From: Fulvivirga ligni
GTDB taxonomy: Bacteria > Bacteroidota > Bacteroidia > Cytophagales > Cyclobacteriaceae
Assembly (NCBI RefSeq): GCF_021389935.1
Contig: NZ_CP089979.1
Location: forward strand, 1,841,001 to 1,905,000
Direction: 5' to 3'
Length of the DNA: 64,000 nucleotides
Below the pieces are notes generated by a model, which had not been told where the DNA came from, ran no database searches, and worked only from the letters and a program-made list of their open reading frames with translations. Positions 1-9,153 of the stretch are shown in pieces (position 1 is the stretch's first letter; each line of letters begins with the position of its first letter). A program made the position numbers and the translations under genes.

Positions 1-2493
1 GGTTGGTTAAAACAACAGGCCTTTGAGCAGTCGTTTATGCTTAATGCTGTAGGTGTAGATGCTGGCTATGGTACCATAAGGGGTACAGTTACTGATCCTG
101 ATGGTGAGCCGATGCCATTCGTAAATGTTTTCCTAAAAGGCTCTACCACAGGTACTACTACTAACACCAATGGTGAGTATGCCCTGGATTTAAGAAGTGG
201 CAATTATCAAATTGTATTTAGTCATGTGGCCTACACGAATACTGTAAAGGACATCAATGTAAAAGGAGATGTAGATCTCGATGTTAAATTGTCCTCAGAT
301 GCCATCATGTTAAAAGACATAGTGGTGAGTGATAGCTATGAAGATGCTGGTTATGAGATTATTAAAAAAGCCATGGCCAAAAGAAAAGATTATCTAAAAG
401 CGGTAGATGGTTTCTCTGCTGATGTATATATGAAGTCCTTTGATCGGCTGGATGAGATTCCTGAAAAGCTCCCTGCCTTCCTGCCAAAAGAGGACTTGCC
501 AGATAGTACAGACCTTGGACTCATTTATCTAAGTGAATCCATCTCAGAACTGTATAAAAAGCAGCCTGATGAAGTAAAGGAGGTCATGATTTCCTCTAAA
601 GTAGGTGGTTGGAGTCAGGGCTATAGCTGGAACCAGGCAGGCCAAATTGATTTCAACTATTATCAAAACCTCATAGATATCGGTGATTTGGCTGCCAGAG
701 GAATAGTGAGTCCAATTGCGGCCAATGGTCCGATGTTTTATAGGTACAAATATCTGGGTGAAATAGAAAAGCAAGGAAGTAAAGTAAATAAGATAGAGGT
801 AATACCCAGGCGAAGAAATGACCCTGTGTTTGCTGGTAACATTTACATAGCTGAGGATACCTGGAATGTTGTAGGTGTAGATATGATATTGACTAATAGG
901 CAGATAGAATTTTATGATACGCTGCACATAGAGCAGGATTATGTGAAAATAGAAGAGGACTTATGGATGCCGCTGTTGCTCAAAACTTATTCTAAAATTA
1001 AAATCTTCGGTTTTGCAGGCTCTACTAATAATATCATAAGTTATAAAAACTATGAGGTGAATCCGGATTTTCCTAAAAACCTCTTTAATAATGAGATCTT
1101 CAAAATAGAAAAGGAGGCCAATAAAAAGGACTCATCTTACTGGGTAGAACATAGACCTGTGGTACTCACAGATGAAGAGATCAAATACTATTATAAAAGT
1201 GATAGCACCGAAAAGCTGCATCAGTCCAAAGAGTATCTGGACTCCTTAGATAGAGTGAGGAATAAAGTAAAGTGGGGTGAGCTTCTTACGGGTGTAAGCA
1301 TACGCAATAGATATAAAAATACATATTATAATTTCTCGGGTTTGCTGGAAATGCTACAGTTCAACACGGTAGAAGGTTTGGTGGCAAATTTCAAATGGAG
1401 TAGATACAAAGGGGAATGGTGGACTTTCGATAAGAAAAGCTATTACCTCAGCGGCACGCTCAGATATGGCTTTGCTAATCAGGGCTTTAATGTTACGGGA
1501 GCTTTTGCTAAAACGCTGAATAACATGACCATGGAGCGGATTTCCTTCTCCGGAGGTCAAACTGTGGCTCAGATTAATAACTTAGATCCTATTTCACCTA
1601 TCGTCAACGCTTCATATTCACTTTTTGGTAGAGACAATTACATGAAGCTTTACCAGAAGCAGTTTTTTGAGGCTGGCTATCAGAAGGAGGTGACCAATGG
1701 TATTTTACTTACAGGGCAGTTAGGCTATGAAAACCGAAAGCCTATGGTAAATCACTCTGATTATGCCTTTGTTTCGGAAAAGGAAGATAGAATGTATACT
1801 TCTAATAATCCATTATCTCCATATTCTGATGAACCACTTTTCTCTGAGCATCAGGCTCTAATGTTTAAGATGCAGGCTCGTTTCAGGATCAAGCAAAAGT
1901 ATGCTACCCGACCAGATAGGAAGGTGATATATGGTTCTAAATACCCAACACTCACGTTAAACTATAAAAAAGGTATATCAGCTTTAGGTAGCGATGTAGA
2001 CTTTGATTTTGCCAATATAGTTATAGGCGATAATCTGGACTTAGGACTTTTAGGGGTGTCGTCTTATGATATCACTTTTGGAGGATTCTTCAATAAGTCT
2101 GCAGTGCCGTTTTTAGACTACAAGCATTTCCAGGGTAATGAAACTATATTTTTAAATAAGCAAGAGTATTATGGAAGGGATCGTTCGCCGCTAACTGCCT
2201 TCCATATCCTTGATTATTACAGCAAAAGTACCACCAGTACTTATTGGGAAGGTCACTACGAGCATCACTTCAATGGCTTTCTGTTAAATAAATTTCCATT
2301 GGTAAGAAAACTGAAGTTCCAGGCCTTGGGTGGTGTCAATCTCTTAAAAGCCGGTGATAGGGAGTATACCGAACTTTATTTCGGAGTTGAAAATATATTT
2401 AAAGTAATGCGGGTAGATTTTGCCGCCGGTTATGATGATATAGATAAGGTGAAAACCGGAGTAAGGATTTGGATTGGTATTTCTAATCTATAA
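1..2493 (+). CDS. DUF5686 / carboxypeptidase-regulatory-like outer-membrane protein (5' partial)
   Basis: A large Bacteroidota envelope protein. The N-terminal part (first ~90 residues after the first ATG) is a CarboxypepD-regulatory-like beta-sandwich with the typical GTIRGTVTDPDGEPMPFVNV start. The rest matches the DUF5686 family, thought to form an outer-membrane beta-barrel fed by the periplasmic sandwich domain. The first ATG is at 37, but the frame is open back to base 1 and encodes plausible residues (GWLKQQAFEQSF), and no signal peptide follows that ATG. The true start and signal peptide therefore probably lie outside the window. The C-terminus ends in a beta-strand-like segment, as expected for a barrel. 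Substrate and role are unknown. The gene ends at a bidirectional terminator shared with the converging protease gene. Confidence 0.82.
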   Translation, partial: GWLKQQAFEQSFMLNAVGVDAGYGTIRGTVTDPDGEPMPFVNVFLKGSTTGTTTNTNGEYALDLRSGNYQIVFSHVAYTNTVKDINVKGDVDLDVKLSSDAIMLKDIVVSDSYEDAGYEIIKKAMAKRKDYLKAVDGFSADVYMKSFDRLDEIPEKLPAFLPKEDLPDSTDLGLIYLSESISELYKKQPDEVKEVMISSKVGGWSQGYSWNQAGQIDFNYYQNLIDIGDLAARGIVSPIAANGPMFYRYKYLGEIEKQGSKVNKIEVIPRRRNDPVFAGNIYIAEDTWNVVGVDMILTNRQIEFYDTLHIEQDYVKIEEDLWMPLLLKTYSKIKIFGFAGSTNNIISYKNYEVNPDFPKNLFNNEIFKIEKEANKKDSSYWVEHRPVVLTDEEIKYYYKSDSTEKLHQSKEYLDSLDRVRNKVKWGELLTGVSIRNRYKNTYYNFSGLLEMLQFNTVEGLVANFKWSRYKGEWWTFDKKSYYLSGTLRYGFANQGFNVTGAFAKTLNNMTMERISFSGGQTVAQINNLDPISPIVNASYSLFGRDNYMKLYQKQFFEAGYQKEVTNGILLTGQLGYENRKPMVNHSDYAFVSEKEDRMYTSNNPLSPYSDEPLFSEHQALMFKMQARFRIKQKYATRPDRKVIYGSKYPTLTLNYKKGISALGSDVDFDFANIVIGDNLDLGLLGVSSYDITFGGFFNKSAVPFLDYKHFQGNETIFLNKQEYYGRDRSPLTAFHILDYYSKSTTSTYWEGHYEHHFNGFLLNKFPLVRKLKFQALGGVNLLKAGDREYTELYFGVENIFKVMRVDFAAGYDDIDKVKTGVRIWIGISNL

Positions 2494-2500
2494 AAAGTGA

Positions 2501-2558
2501 AAAAGAGGCTTTATTAAAAGTAGGTATTCTTTATTCTACTTTTAATAAAGCCTCTTTT
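2501..2558. terminator. Bidirectional terminator between converging genes
   Basis: Perfect 23-bp inverted repeat: the left arm 2501-2523 pairs with 2536-2558 around a 12-nt loop. The arms begin with AAAA and end with TTTT, so the hairpin carries a U-tract in either direction. It lies between the stops of the DUF5686 gene and the HtrA gene. Confidence 0.9.
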
Positions 2559-2560
2559 AT

Positions 2561-4015
2561 TTATCTCAAATAGAAAGAGTAATAACCTTCTCTTCCTTTG
2601 TTATTAACGCCTTCTATAATTACCCGGCCTCTTATCTTTTCAAGGATATCAACCAGTTTTTCAGGTTCTTTTATAGCTACTCTGTTAATATCTGTAACAA
2701 TGAAATCTTCAGATATACCTACTCTTCGTAAAAGGCCATTTTGAATATTAAAAACCTTCACACCATATTCAATACCTAGCAGATCTCGCTCTACTTTCGG
2801 TACTGTTTCAAACTGAGCTCCTAAAGATTCAGAGGTGAAAATTTCCCTCTTCAAAATGCTGGTTGTTCCTTCTCTGTTTGTAAGTGTAAGGTTAGCTGTA
2901 TTTCTTTTTCCATCTCGTTTGTAAGTAAAACTGATTTTGTCTCCAGGAGAATGATAGCTCAACTCTTCCTCAAAGGCACTCCTTGTATTGGTGGTCATTT
3001 CATTCACAGCCAATATGATGTCACCTTCTTCAAGGCCTGCTTTGGCTGCTGCTCCGTCTTTCTGAACATAGCTCAGCAATACTCCATTATAAGAGGCATT
3101 GTCTTTTATGTCTAGCCTTTTGGCCACGGCCGCATCAAAGTCAGATACTTCTCCGCCAAAGAAGGCTTTTTGTACCTCACCGTATTCTACGAGGTCGCCT
3201 ACAATTTTCTTTACAATATCAATGGGCACCGCGAAACCATAACCAGCATAAGATCCGGTTTGAGATAAAATGGCGGTGTTAATGCCTACCAGCTCTCCAT
3301 TTTTATTTACCAGAGCTCCCCCGCTGTTTCCGGGGTTAATGGCGGCATCAGTTTGTATGAAAGATTCAATAGGAAATTTGCCCTGCAAGATATTGATCTC
3401 ACGACCTTTAGCACTAACTATGCCTGCTGTTACGGTGGAGGTTAAATTGAACGGGTTGCCCACTGCAATCACCCATTCTCCTACCTTCAGGTTCTTAGAG
3501 CTACCGATAGGCACAGCTGGTAATGATTTTTCATCTATTTTGAGCACAGCAAGATCCGTGGAAGGGTCGGTTCCGATCAGCTCGGCTGTATATATGTTTT
3601 TATTATATACTACCTCAAGCTTATCAGCATCCTGCACCACGTGATTATTGGTTACAATGTACCCGTCTTCAGAAAAGATAACGCCGGATCCACTACTGAT
3701 TTGGGTTTGCCTGCTCGGCGAATTATCAAAAAACCAATCTAAATAGGTAGTTCTATAAGCTGTTTTTGAAATGTTTTTGATATATACCACACTCTTCGTG
3801 CTAGTCTCTGAAGCCATTACAAAATCAGAAGTAATGTCAGGTATGGCTGCCTTTGATGTAGTATAATTAGGGGTGTCTGTGTTGTGAACAAGCTGGAAGC
3901 TGTCAGACGCTGAAGCCTGATCTACATCTGCTTTTGGTTTTATAAGTTCAAATGTAAATGCTCCTCCAAGCCCTGCGGTAAAACTTAATAATACAATTTG
4001 AAGCGTCTTTCGCAT
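2561..4015 (-). CDS. htrA: HtrA/DegP-family periplasmic serine protease (S1C) with PDZ domains
   Basis: Trypsin-like protease and chaperone for envelope protein quality control. The N-terminus has one hydrophobic segment (residues ~6-22) that could be a signal peptide or a membrane anchor. The catalytic triad is visible: His125 in TNNHVV, Asp154 in DPSTDLAVLKI and Ser231 in NPGNSGGALV. A PDZ domain follows (around residues 290-380, including GVLLSYVQKDGAAAKAGLEEGD), and the last ~90 residues look like a second, more divergent PDZ. The length of 484 residues fits two-PDZ HtrA proteins. It is transcribed alone, divergent from the GH3 gene and convergent with DUF5686. The symbol is family-level only: degP and degQ cannot be told apart here. 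Confidence 0.93.
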   Translation of the reverse strand: MRKTLQIVLLSFTAGLGGAFTFELIKPKADVDQASASDSFQLVHNTDTPNYTTSKAAIPDITSDFVMASETSTKSVVYIKNISKTAYRTTYLDWFFDNSPSRQTQISSGSGVIFSEDGYIVTNNHVVQDADKLEVVYNKNIYTAELIGTDPSTDLAVLKIDEKSLPAVPIGSSKNLKVGEWVIAVGNPFNLTSTVTAGIVSAKGREINILQGKFPIESFIQTDAAINPGNSGGALVNKNGELVGINTAILSQTGSYAGYGFAVPIDIVKKIVGDLVEYGEVQKAFFGGEVSDFDAAVAKRLDIKDNASYNGVLLSYVQKDGAAAKAGLEEGDIILAVNEMTTNTRSAFEEELSYHSPGDKISFTYKRDGKRNTANLTLTNREGTTSILKREIFTSESLGAQFETVPKVERDLLGIEYGVKVFNIQNGLLRRVGISEDFIVTDINRVAIKEPEKLVDILEKIRGRVIIEGVNNKGREGYYSFYLR

Positions 4016-4156
4016 ATCTCTGTTTTTTACTGTTTAAGTGAACAAAAATTGTGCTGGTATAAAGAACGTTACATTTTCCGTCAAGTTTTAAATTTAAATG
4101 TAAATATTTGTTAATGAGCTTTTCACTTTTAATGAAGGCTAAGAAACAGAGTTAAT

Positions 4157-4164
4157 TATCTTTG
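4157..4164 (+). promoter_or_regulatory. -7 promoter element (TATCTTTG) four bases from the GH3 start codon
   Basis: Matches the Bacteroidota -7 consensus TAnnTTTG. Only four bases separate it from the ATG at 4169, so transcription would start at or next to the start codon. I do not see a convincing -33 TTTG. Confidence 0.6.
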
Positions 4165-4168
4165 CGCT

Positions 4169-5671
4169 ATGGGTATTCGATCTACTTTAAGTAAACCATT
4201 CGCCTCTTATGTGGTGAAGCAGCAAAAAAAATGGTCAGCACAGCCTGGTAAATATCAGGAGCAGATTTTTAAAAATATTGTCAAAACAGCTGCTAACACC
4301 AAGTTTGGTCAGGATCATGGTTTTTCTGAAATAAGAAACTTTGCTGATTTTCAGGAAAGAGTACCAGTGAGAGATTATGAACTACTGTCTCCTTATGTAA
4401 AAGAAGTGGTAGGCGGCAAAAGCGATATCCTTTGGCCTGGAAAACCTGAATATTTTGCTAAAACCTCAGGTACTACGTCAGGCACCAAATATATTCCTAT
4501 TACTAAAGAGTCGATTCCTAATCATATCAATTCTGCCAGAGATGCATTATTAAGCTATGTGCATGAAACTGGTAAGTCCAGGTTTTTAGATGGAAGCCTT
4601 ATTTTCTTGTCAGGTAGTCCTATTTTGACTAAAACAGCAGGTATCAACACCGGCCGACTGTCGGGTATAGTAAATCATCATGTGCCTGGGTACCTCAGAA
4701 CTAATCAGATGCCTAGCTATGAGACTAATTGTATTGAAGACTGGGAAGAAAAGCTTGAGAAGATCATAGACGAGACCATTGATAAGAATATGAGTCTCAT
4801 CTCTGGGATTCCGCCATGGGTACAAATGTATTTTGATCGAATTCAGAATAGAACAGGTAAGAAAATTAAAGATGTATTCCCTGATTTTGAACTCTTTGTT
4901 TATGGAGGGGTGAATTTTGAGCCTTATCGGGCGAAATTATATGAAACCATAGGGAAGAAGGTAGATTCAGTGGAGACCTATCCGGCTTCGGAAGGTTTTA
5001 TCGCTTATCAGGATACTCAAACTGAAGAAGGCCTGCTTTTATTGGCTAATTCAGGAATATTCTATGAGTTTATACCGGCAGATGAGTTTTTTAATGATAA
5101 CCCCAGAAGGTTAACCATTGAAGAAGTAGAAGTAGGGGTGAACTATGCAGTGGTGCTCAGTAGTAATGCAGGTTTATGGGGTTATAGCATTGGAGATACC
5201 GTGAAGTTTGTTTCAAAGTATCCACATAGATTATTGGTAACAGGCAGAATAAAGCATTTTATCTCCGCTTTTGGTGAGCACGTGATAGGTGAGGAGGTAG
5301 AAAAGGCCATGAAGTTTACGCTAGAGAAGTATGAAGACGTAGAAATTGTGGAGTTTACAGTAGCCCCTCAGGTTACGCCTGAAGAAGGTTTACCTTTGCA
5401 TGAGTGGTATGTTGAGTTCTCAAATCCACCATCAGATTTGAAAGCCTTTGAAAAAGAGCTAAATTCGCAGCTTCAAAAATTAAATAGTTACTATGATGAT
5501 CTGCTTACGGGTAACATTCTGAGAAACCTGGAAGTGGTGTCACTTCAGAAAGATTCCTTTATTAATTATATGAAGTCTCAAGGTAAGCTAGGTGGCCAAA
5601 ATAAAGTGCCCAGGTTATCTAATGATAGGAAAATTGCTGATGCATTAATGAGTTACAGAATACAATCTTAG
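4169..5671 (+). CDS. GH3-family acyl-adenylate ligase (first of two)
   Basis: Member of the GH3 auxin-responsive promoter family, the ANL-fold enzymes that in plants adenylate a carboxylic acid and conjugate it to an amino acid. The bacterial substrates are unknown. The phosphate-binding motif (TSGTTSGTKYIPIT, residues ~99-112) and the GH3 core (VYGGVNFEPYR then ETYPASEGFIAYQ) are clear. The end (KLGGQNKVPRLSNDRK) matches the family C-terminus. The length of 500 residues is normal. ATG 4169 gives the usual MGIRS-type start. The stop abuts a secreted protein of unknown function, possibly cotranscribed. A paralogue lies at 54457-56004. Family assignment is firm; function is not. Confidence 0.88.
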   Translation: MGIRSTLSKPFASYVVKQQKKWSAQPGKYQEQIFKNIVKTAANTKFGQDHGFSEIRNFADFQERVPVRDYELLSPYVKEVVGGKSDILWPGKPEYFAKTSGTTSGTKYIPITKESIPNHINSARDALLSYVHETGKSRFLDGSLIFLSGSPILTKTAGINTGRLSGIVNHHVPGYLRTNQMPSYETNCIEDWEEKLEKIIDETIDKNMSLISGIPPWVQMYFDRIQNRTGKKIKDVFPDFELFVYGGVNFEPYRAKLYETIGKKVDSVETYPASEGFIAYQDTQTEEGLLLLANSGIFYEFIPADEFFNDNPRRLTIEEVEVGVNYAVVLSSNAGLWGYSIGDTVKFVSKYPHRLLVTGRIKHFISAFGEHVIGEEVEKAMKFTLEKYEDVEIVEFTVAPQVTPEEGLPLHEWYVEFSNPPSDLKAFEKELNSQLQKLNSYYDDLLTGNILRNLEVVSLQKDSFINYMKSQGKLGGQNKVPRLSNDRKIADALMSYRIQS

Positions 5672-5673
5672 TG

Positions 5674-6426
5674 ATGCGATTATTTTTAACCCTGGTCATA
5701 ATTTTTTTATCTCTTACGGTCAAAGCTCAGCTGAGGCCTAAGAAAGGGCATATTAAAAACTTTGAAATTGAGCAGGAGCTGTGGTATGAAGGTCAAGTGA
5801 CGCTCGAAAATGGTAAAGTTCTAACAGGAGAGCTTAACTATAATTTCATAAATGATCTGCTTCGTTTGAGAAACGATGATAAGATACGATCATTTACATC
5901 AGAACAGGCTTTATCTTTCCAGTATACTAATGAGGGGGCATTAAGTGTATACTATTCTTTACCCTTTAAAAACGAAATGACTAATAGAGCAAAGTTCGTA
6001 TTTTATAAGGTGTTGTATCAGGCTAAAGATGTAGCTTTATTGTGCAGGCATGATATGATTGTGAAGCAAGATCAAGATGTCGGTTATGATAATCAGACAA
6101 TATATCAATATGAATACGAAGATGTAGAAAGAACCATCTATTTGGTGAAATTGAATCAAGAGCCTGAGCCTATGATGAAAGCTAAGATTATTGAAACCTC
6201 AAAATTCAGTCAATTTTTTCTTTTACATTATAGGCGCAAAAAGCCTGAAGGTACGGCTACTGATGAGGAAGATTTAAAATATAGCCGACTATATAAAGGT
6301 GAGGTCTATGATTTATTCCCGGAACAGAGAGATCAATTAAAGGAATATATTGAAAAGGAGAACCTCAAGCTTAAAACTGAAGAGGGTTGGATTCAACTTT
6401 TAAAATATAGAGATACGCTAGCGTAA
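5674..6426 (+). CDS. Secreted protein of unknown function
   Basis: Not recognised. The first ~20 residues are a signal peptide (MRLFLTLVIIFLSLTVKAQ, cut expected after AQ). The mature ~230 residues are rich in charged and beta-strand-like sequence, with no catalytic motif that I can identify. A segment reading VTLENGKVLTGELNYNF resembles proteins that describe small beta-sheet repeats, but this is weak. I chose ATG 5674; a GTG at 5671 that overlaps the stop of the GH3 gene is also possible and adds one residue. It sits between the GH3 ligase and dxr on the same strand, with gaps of about 2 and 23 bases, so it is probably in their operon. Confidence 0.75.
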   Translation: MRLFLTLVIIFLSLTVKAQLRPKKGHIKNFEIEQELWYEGQVTLENGKVLTGELNYNFINDLLRLRNDDKIRSFTSEQALSFQYTNEGALSVYYSLPFKNEMTNRAKFVFYKVLYQAKDVALLCRHDMIVKQDQDVGYDNQTIYQYEYEDVERTIYLVKLNQEPEPMMKAKIIETSKFSQFFLLHYRRKKPEGTATDEEDLKYSRLYKGEVYDLFPEQRDQLKEYIEKENLKLKTEEGWIQLLKYRDTLA

Positions 6427-6449
6427 ATTTAGTTTAGAATAAAAACGTT

Positions 6450-7607
6450 TTGTCAGAAAAGAAAAATATAGCCATACTCGGGTCTACGGGATCTATTGGT
6501 ACTCAGGCACTGGAAGTGATAGAAGCTAATCCTGAAAGTTTTCAGGTAGAAGTGCTTACTGCTCAGAATAATTACGAGCTACTTATACAGCAAGCTCGGA
6601 AATATAAACCAAACGCTGTTGTTATTTCTAATGATGCTCATTACAAAACAGTGTTCGACGCTTTGGATCCTGAGGATATAAAGGTGTATGCAGGGGAGAA
6701 AGCACTGGCATCAGTCACTGACATGGATAGCATAGATGTAGTACTCACCGCTTTGGTGGGCTATAGCGGTGTAAAGCCGACTATCAGAGCCATCGAATCA
6801 GGTAAAAATATTGCATTAGCCAATAAGGAGACATTGGTAGTGGCAGGTGAGTTAATTACCAAGCTTGCCCAGGAAAAGGCTGTAAATATCTATCCTGTAG
6901 ATTCAGAACACTCCGCTATTTTTCAATGCCTGGTAGGTGATTTTCATAATCCCATTGAAAAGATCATACTTACAGCTTCTGGAGGTCCATTTAGAGGAAA
7001 GAATCCTGAAGAACTCGCCCATGTTACCAAACAACAGGCTTTAAAGCATCCTAATTGGGATATGGGAGCCAAAGTTACTATTGATTCGGCATCATTAATG
7101 AACAAGGGGCTGGAGGTAATTGAAGCGAAGTGGCTTTTCAATTTAAAGCCAGAGCAAATTGATGTAGTGGTGCATCCGCAATCTATCATCCATTCTATGG
7201 TGCAGTTTGAGGATGGTTCCATCAAAGCTCAAATGGGCTTGCCAGACATGAAATTGCCTATACAATATGCTATAGCTTACCCGGAAAGGCTCAAGTCAAA
7301 CTTCCCAAGGTTTGATTTTACCCAGTATCCTCAGCTCACGTTCGAGCAGCCGGATACTACCACTTTTAGGAATTTAGCACTTGCTTATGAGGCACTTAAG
7401 AAAGGAGGCAATATGCCATGTATCTTAAACGCTGCCAATGAAATAGCGGTGGAGGAATTTTTAAAAGATAATATTGGTTTTCTTCAAATGTCTGACATTG
7501 TGGAGAAATGTATGGAGAAAATTTCGTTTATTAGTACTCCTTCTTTAGAGGATTACGTAAACACAGACAAAGAAACAAGAATAAAAGCACTTCAATTAAT
7601 TAAATAA
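6450..7607 (+). CDS. dxr: 1-deoxy-D-xylulose 5-phosphate reductoisomerase
   Basis: Second step of the MEP isoprenoid pathway: converts DXP to MEP with NADPH and a divalent metal, in the cytosol. The NADPH-binding motif GSTGSIG is at residues 11-17. The metal ligands Asp151 and Glu153 (VDSEHSA) and Glu222 (NKGLEVIEA) correspond to the E. coli D150, E152 and E231. The length of 385 is typical. The start is TTG at 6450: an in-frame TAG at 6435-6437 and the lack of any ATG before the conserved N-terminus leave no other common start. The stop abuts rseP directly, a common pairing. Together they suggest an isoprenoid/envelope operon. Confidence 0.96.
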   Translation: MSEKKNIAILGSTGSIGTQALEVIEANPESFQVEVLTAQNNYELLIQQARKYKPNAVVISNDAHYKTVFDALDPEDIKVYAGEKALASVTDMDSIDVVLTALVGYSGVKPTIRAIESGKNIALANKETLVVAGELITKLAQEKAVNIYPVDSEHSAIFQCLVGDFHNPIEKIILTASGGPFRGKNPEELAHVTKQQALKHPNWDMGAKVTIDSASLMNKGLEVIEAKWLFNLKPEQIDVVVHPQSIIHSMVQFEDGSIKAQMGLPDMKLPIQYAIAYPERLKSNFPRFDFTQYPQLTFEQPDTTTFRNLALAYEALKKGGNMPCILNAANEIAVEEFLKDNIGFLQMSDIVEKCMEKISFISTPSLEDYVNTDKETRIKALQLIK

Positions 7608-8945
7608 ATGGAAGGATTAATTATGGCGGCTCAGATCATTCTGAGCTTATCAATTTTAGTGGGACTGCATGAAATGGGGCATTTACTTGCTGCCAAGATG
7701 TTCGGAATGAGAGTGGAGCAGTTCTCTATAGGTTTTCCCCCTCGGATTTTTAGTTTCAAATACGGAGAAACAGAATATGCGCTTAGCGCCATCCCATTAG
7801 GTGGTTTCGTTAAAATTTCAGGTATGATCGATGAGTCTATGGATACTGAGGCTATGAAAGAGCCACCAAAACCATATGAGTTTAGATCAAAGCCAGCCTG
7901 GCAGAGGCTTATTGTAATGCTTGGAGGTATCATTGTAAATGTTATCACCGGTATAATCATTTTCGTGTGTCTCACCTTTGTGTATGGTGAAATGTTCATT
8001 TCTAATGACATGGTTAATGAAAATGGCGGAATTGTAGCTTTAGATCTTGGTGAGGAGCTGGGTTTGAAAACTGGTGATCAGATTGTAAAGATTAATGGTC
8101 AGGAAGTGCATGATTTTTCAGAGATTCTTAACCCTAATACATTCATGGGGTCCGGCGCTTATTATAGCGTTATAAGAGATGGCGAGTCAAAGCGAATAGC
8201 CATTCCAGATGATTTTATTGATAAAATGAATTCAAAGGAGGCGCAAAGCAACTTTGTAATGCCTAATATCTATAAAATGCCTCCAGTTGTGGGGCGTGTA
8301 GAAGCAGGTAGCCTTGCGGATAGAATAGGGTTGAAGCCTGGGGATAAATTCCTAAATGTTGGTGGTGTAACTATTAACAAATTTGAAGACATTCAGAATG
8401 TATTAAAAGGCTATAATAAGGATTCCATCTCCATGGAGGTGGTAAGAGAGGGTGAAACGCTCACCTACAACGAATATTTCGGAAAAGATTCAGTAATAGG
8501 TTTTGCTGTAGACGTACCAGTAGAAAAGAAGGATTATTCTTTCGGTCAATCTATAGGTCTTGGTACTAAAAAAGCATTTGGAATAGTTTTCTTGCAGATC
8601 AAGGCGTTTGGTAAAATGTTCAGTGGCGATCTTTCTGTTACTAAATCATTGTCAGGTCCTATTGGTATAGCCAAAGCTTACGGTGGTGAGTGGATTTGGG
8701 AGCGATTCTGGAGTATGACTGGTCTGCTTTCAATGGTACTTGCGTTTATGAACTTACTACCTATTCCAGCGCTTGACGGAGGGCATGTGATGTTCCTTAC
8801 TTACGAAATGATATCAGGTCGTAAGCCGTCAGATAAGTTCCTTGAAAATGCCCAAAAGGTGGGTATGGCATTTTTACTTCTTTTAATGGTATTTATTTTC
8901 TTCAACGATATTTTCAAAGAATTCCTGAAGCCTTTGATAGGATAG
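7608..8945 (+). CDS. rseP: RIP metalloprotease RseP (site-2 protease)
   Basis: Inner-membrane zinc protease that cuts anti-sigma factors and remnant signal peptides within the membrane. The zinc motif HEMGH is at residues 21-25 in the first transmembrane helix. The second catalytic motif, NLLPIPALDGGH, is near the C-terminus and contains the conserved LDG. Two PDZ-like domains lie between (about residues 130-215 and 225-300; the second includes GSLADRIGLKPGDKFLNV). Four hydrophobic helices fit the family. The ATG at 7608 follows the dxr stop with no gap. A factor-independent terminator follows. Confidence 0.95.
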   Translation: MEGLIMAAQIILSLSILVGLHEMGHLLAAKMFGMRVEQFSIGFPPRIFSFKYGETEYALSAIPLGGFVKISGMIDESMDTEAMKEPPKPYEFRSKPAWQRLIVMLGGIIVNVITGIIIFVCLTFVYGEMFISNDMVNENGGIVALDLGEELGLKTGDQIVKINGQEVHDFSEILNPNTFMGSGAYYSVIRDGESKRIAIPDDFIDKMNSKEAQSNFVMPNIYKMPPVVGRVEAGSLADRIGLKPGDKFLNVGGVTINKFEDIQNVLKGYNKDSISMEVVREGETLTYNEYFGKDSVIGFAVDVPVEKKDYSFGQSIGLGTKKAFGIVFLQIKAFGKMFSGDLSVTKSLSGPIGIAKAYGGEWIWERFWSMTGLLSMVLAFMNLLPIPALDGGHVMFLTYEMISGRKPSDKFLENAQKVGMAFLLLLMVFIFFNDIFKEFLKPLIG

Positions 8946-8964
8946 GGTGTTTTTTGAACCACAT

Positions 8965-9153
8965 TTAAGGAAAGCCGTCAGTTTTGACGGCTTTTTTTGT
9001 TTTTAAGCCCTCTTCCTTATGAATGTAAGCTCTAAGGATTGCTAAATCATTTTCATCAATGGTTAAATCGTCATTTTGACGCTTTTCAAACGGATGCACT
9101 CTGCTCATCCTTACCTGTTCTGATGTAAGTTCTTCCGTGGTAAACTTCCACAA
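8965..9153 (-). CDS. Possible small protein (62 codons), unknown
   Basis: No homologue that I recognise. The frame lies in an intergenic stretch with no gene on the other strand, and its translation is charged and protein-like (TTEELTSEQVRMSRVHPF, then a Glu/Asp/Lys-rich helix-like part). The only upstream start is a TTG just after an in-frame stop; an internal ATG would give 47 residues. The last few codons read through the rseP terminator hairpin, as also happens for the gene at 13750-14037. There is no clear -7 element in front. It could be a real small gene, or the remnant of a longer one. Confidence is low. Confidence 0.35.
   Translation of the reverse strand: MWKFTTEELTSEQVRMSRVHPFEKRQNDDLTIDENDLAILRAYIHKEEGLKTKKAVKTDGFP
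8971..8998 (+). terminator. Terminator after rseP
   Basis: 10-bp hairpin: AAAGCCGTCA (8971-8980) pairs with TGACGGCTTT (8985-8994) around a 4-nt loop and runs into seven Ts. It also lies inside the 3' end of a small minus-strand ORF. Confidence 0.9.
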
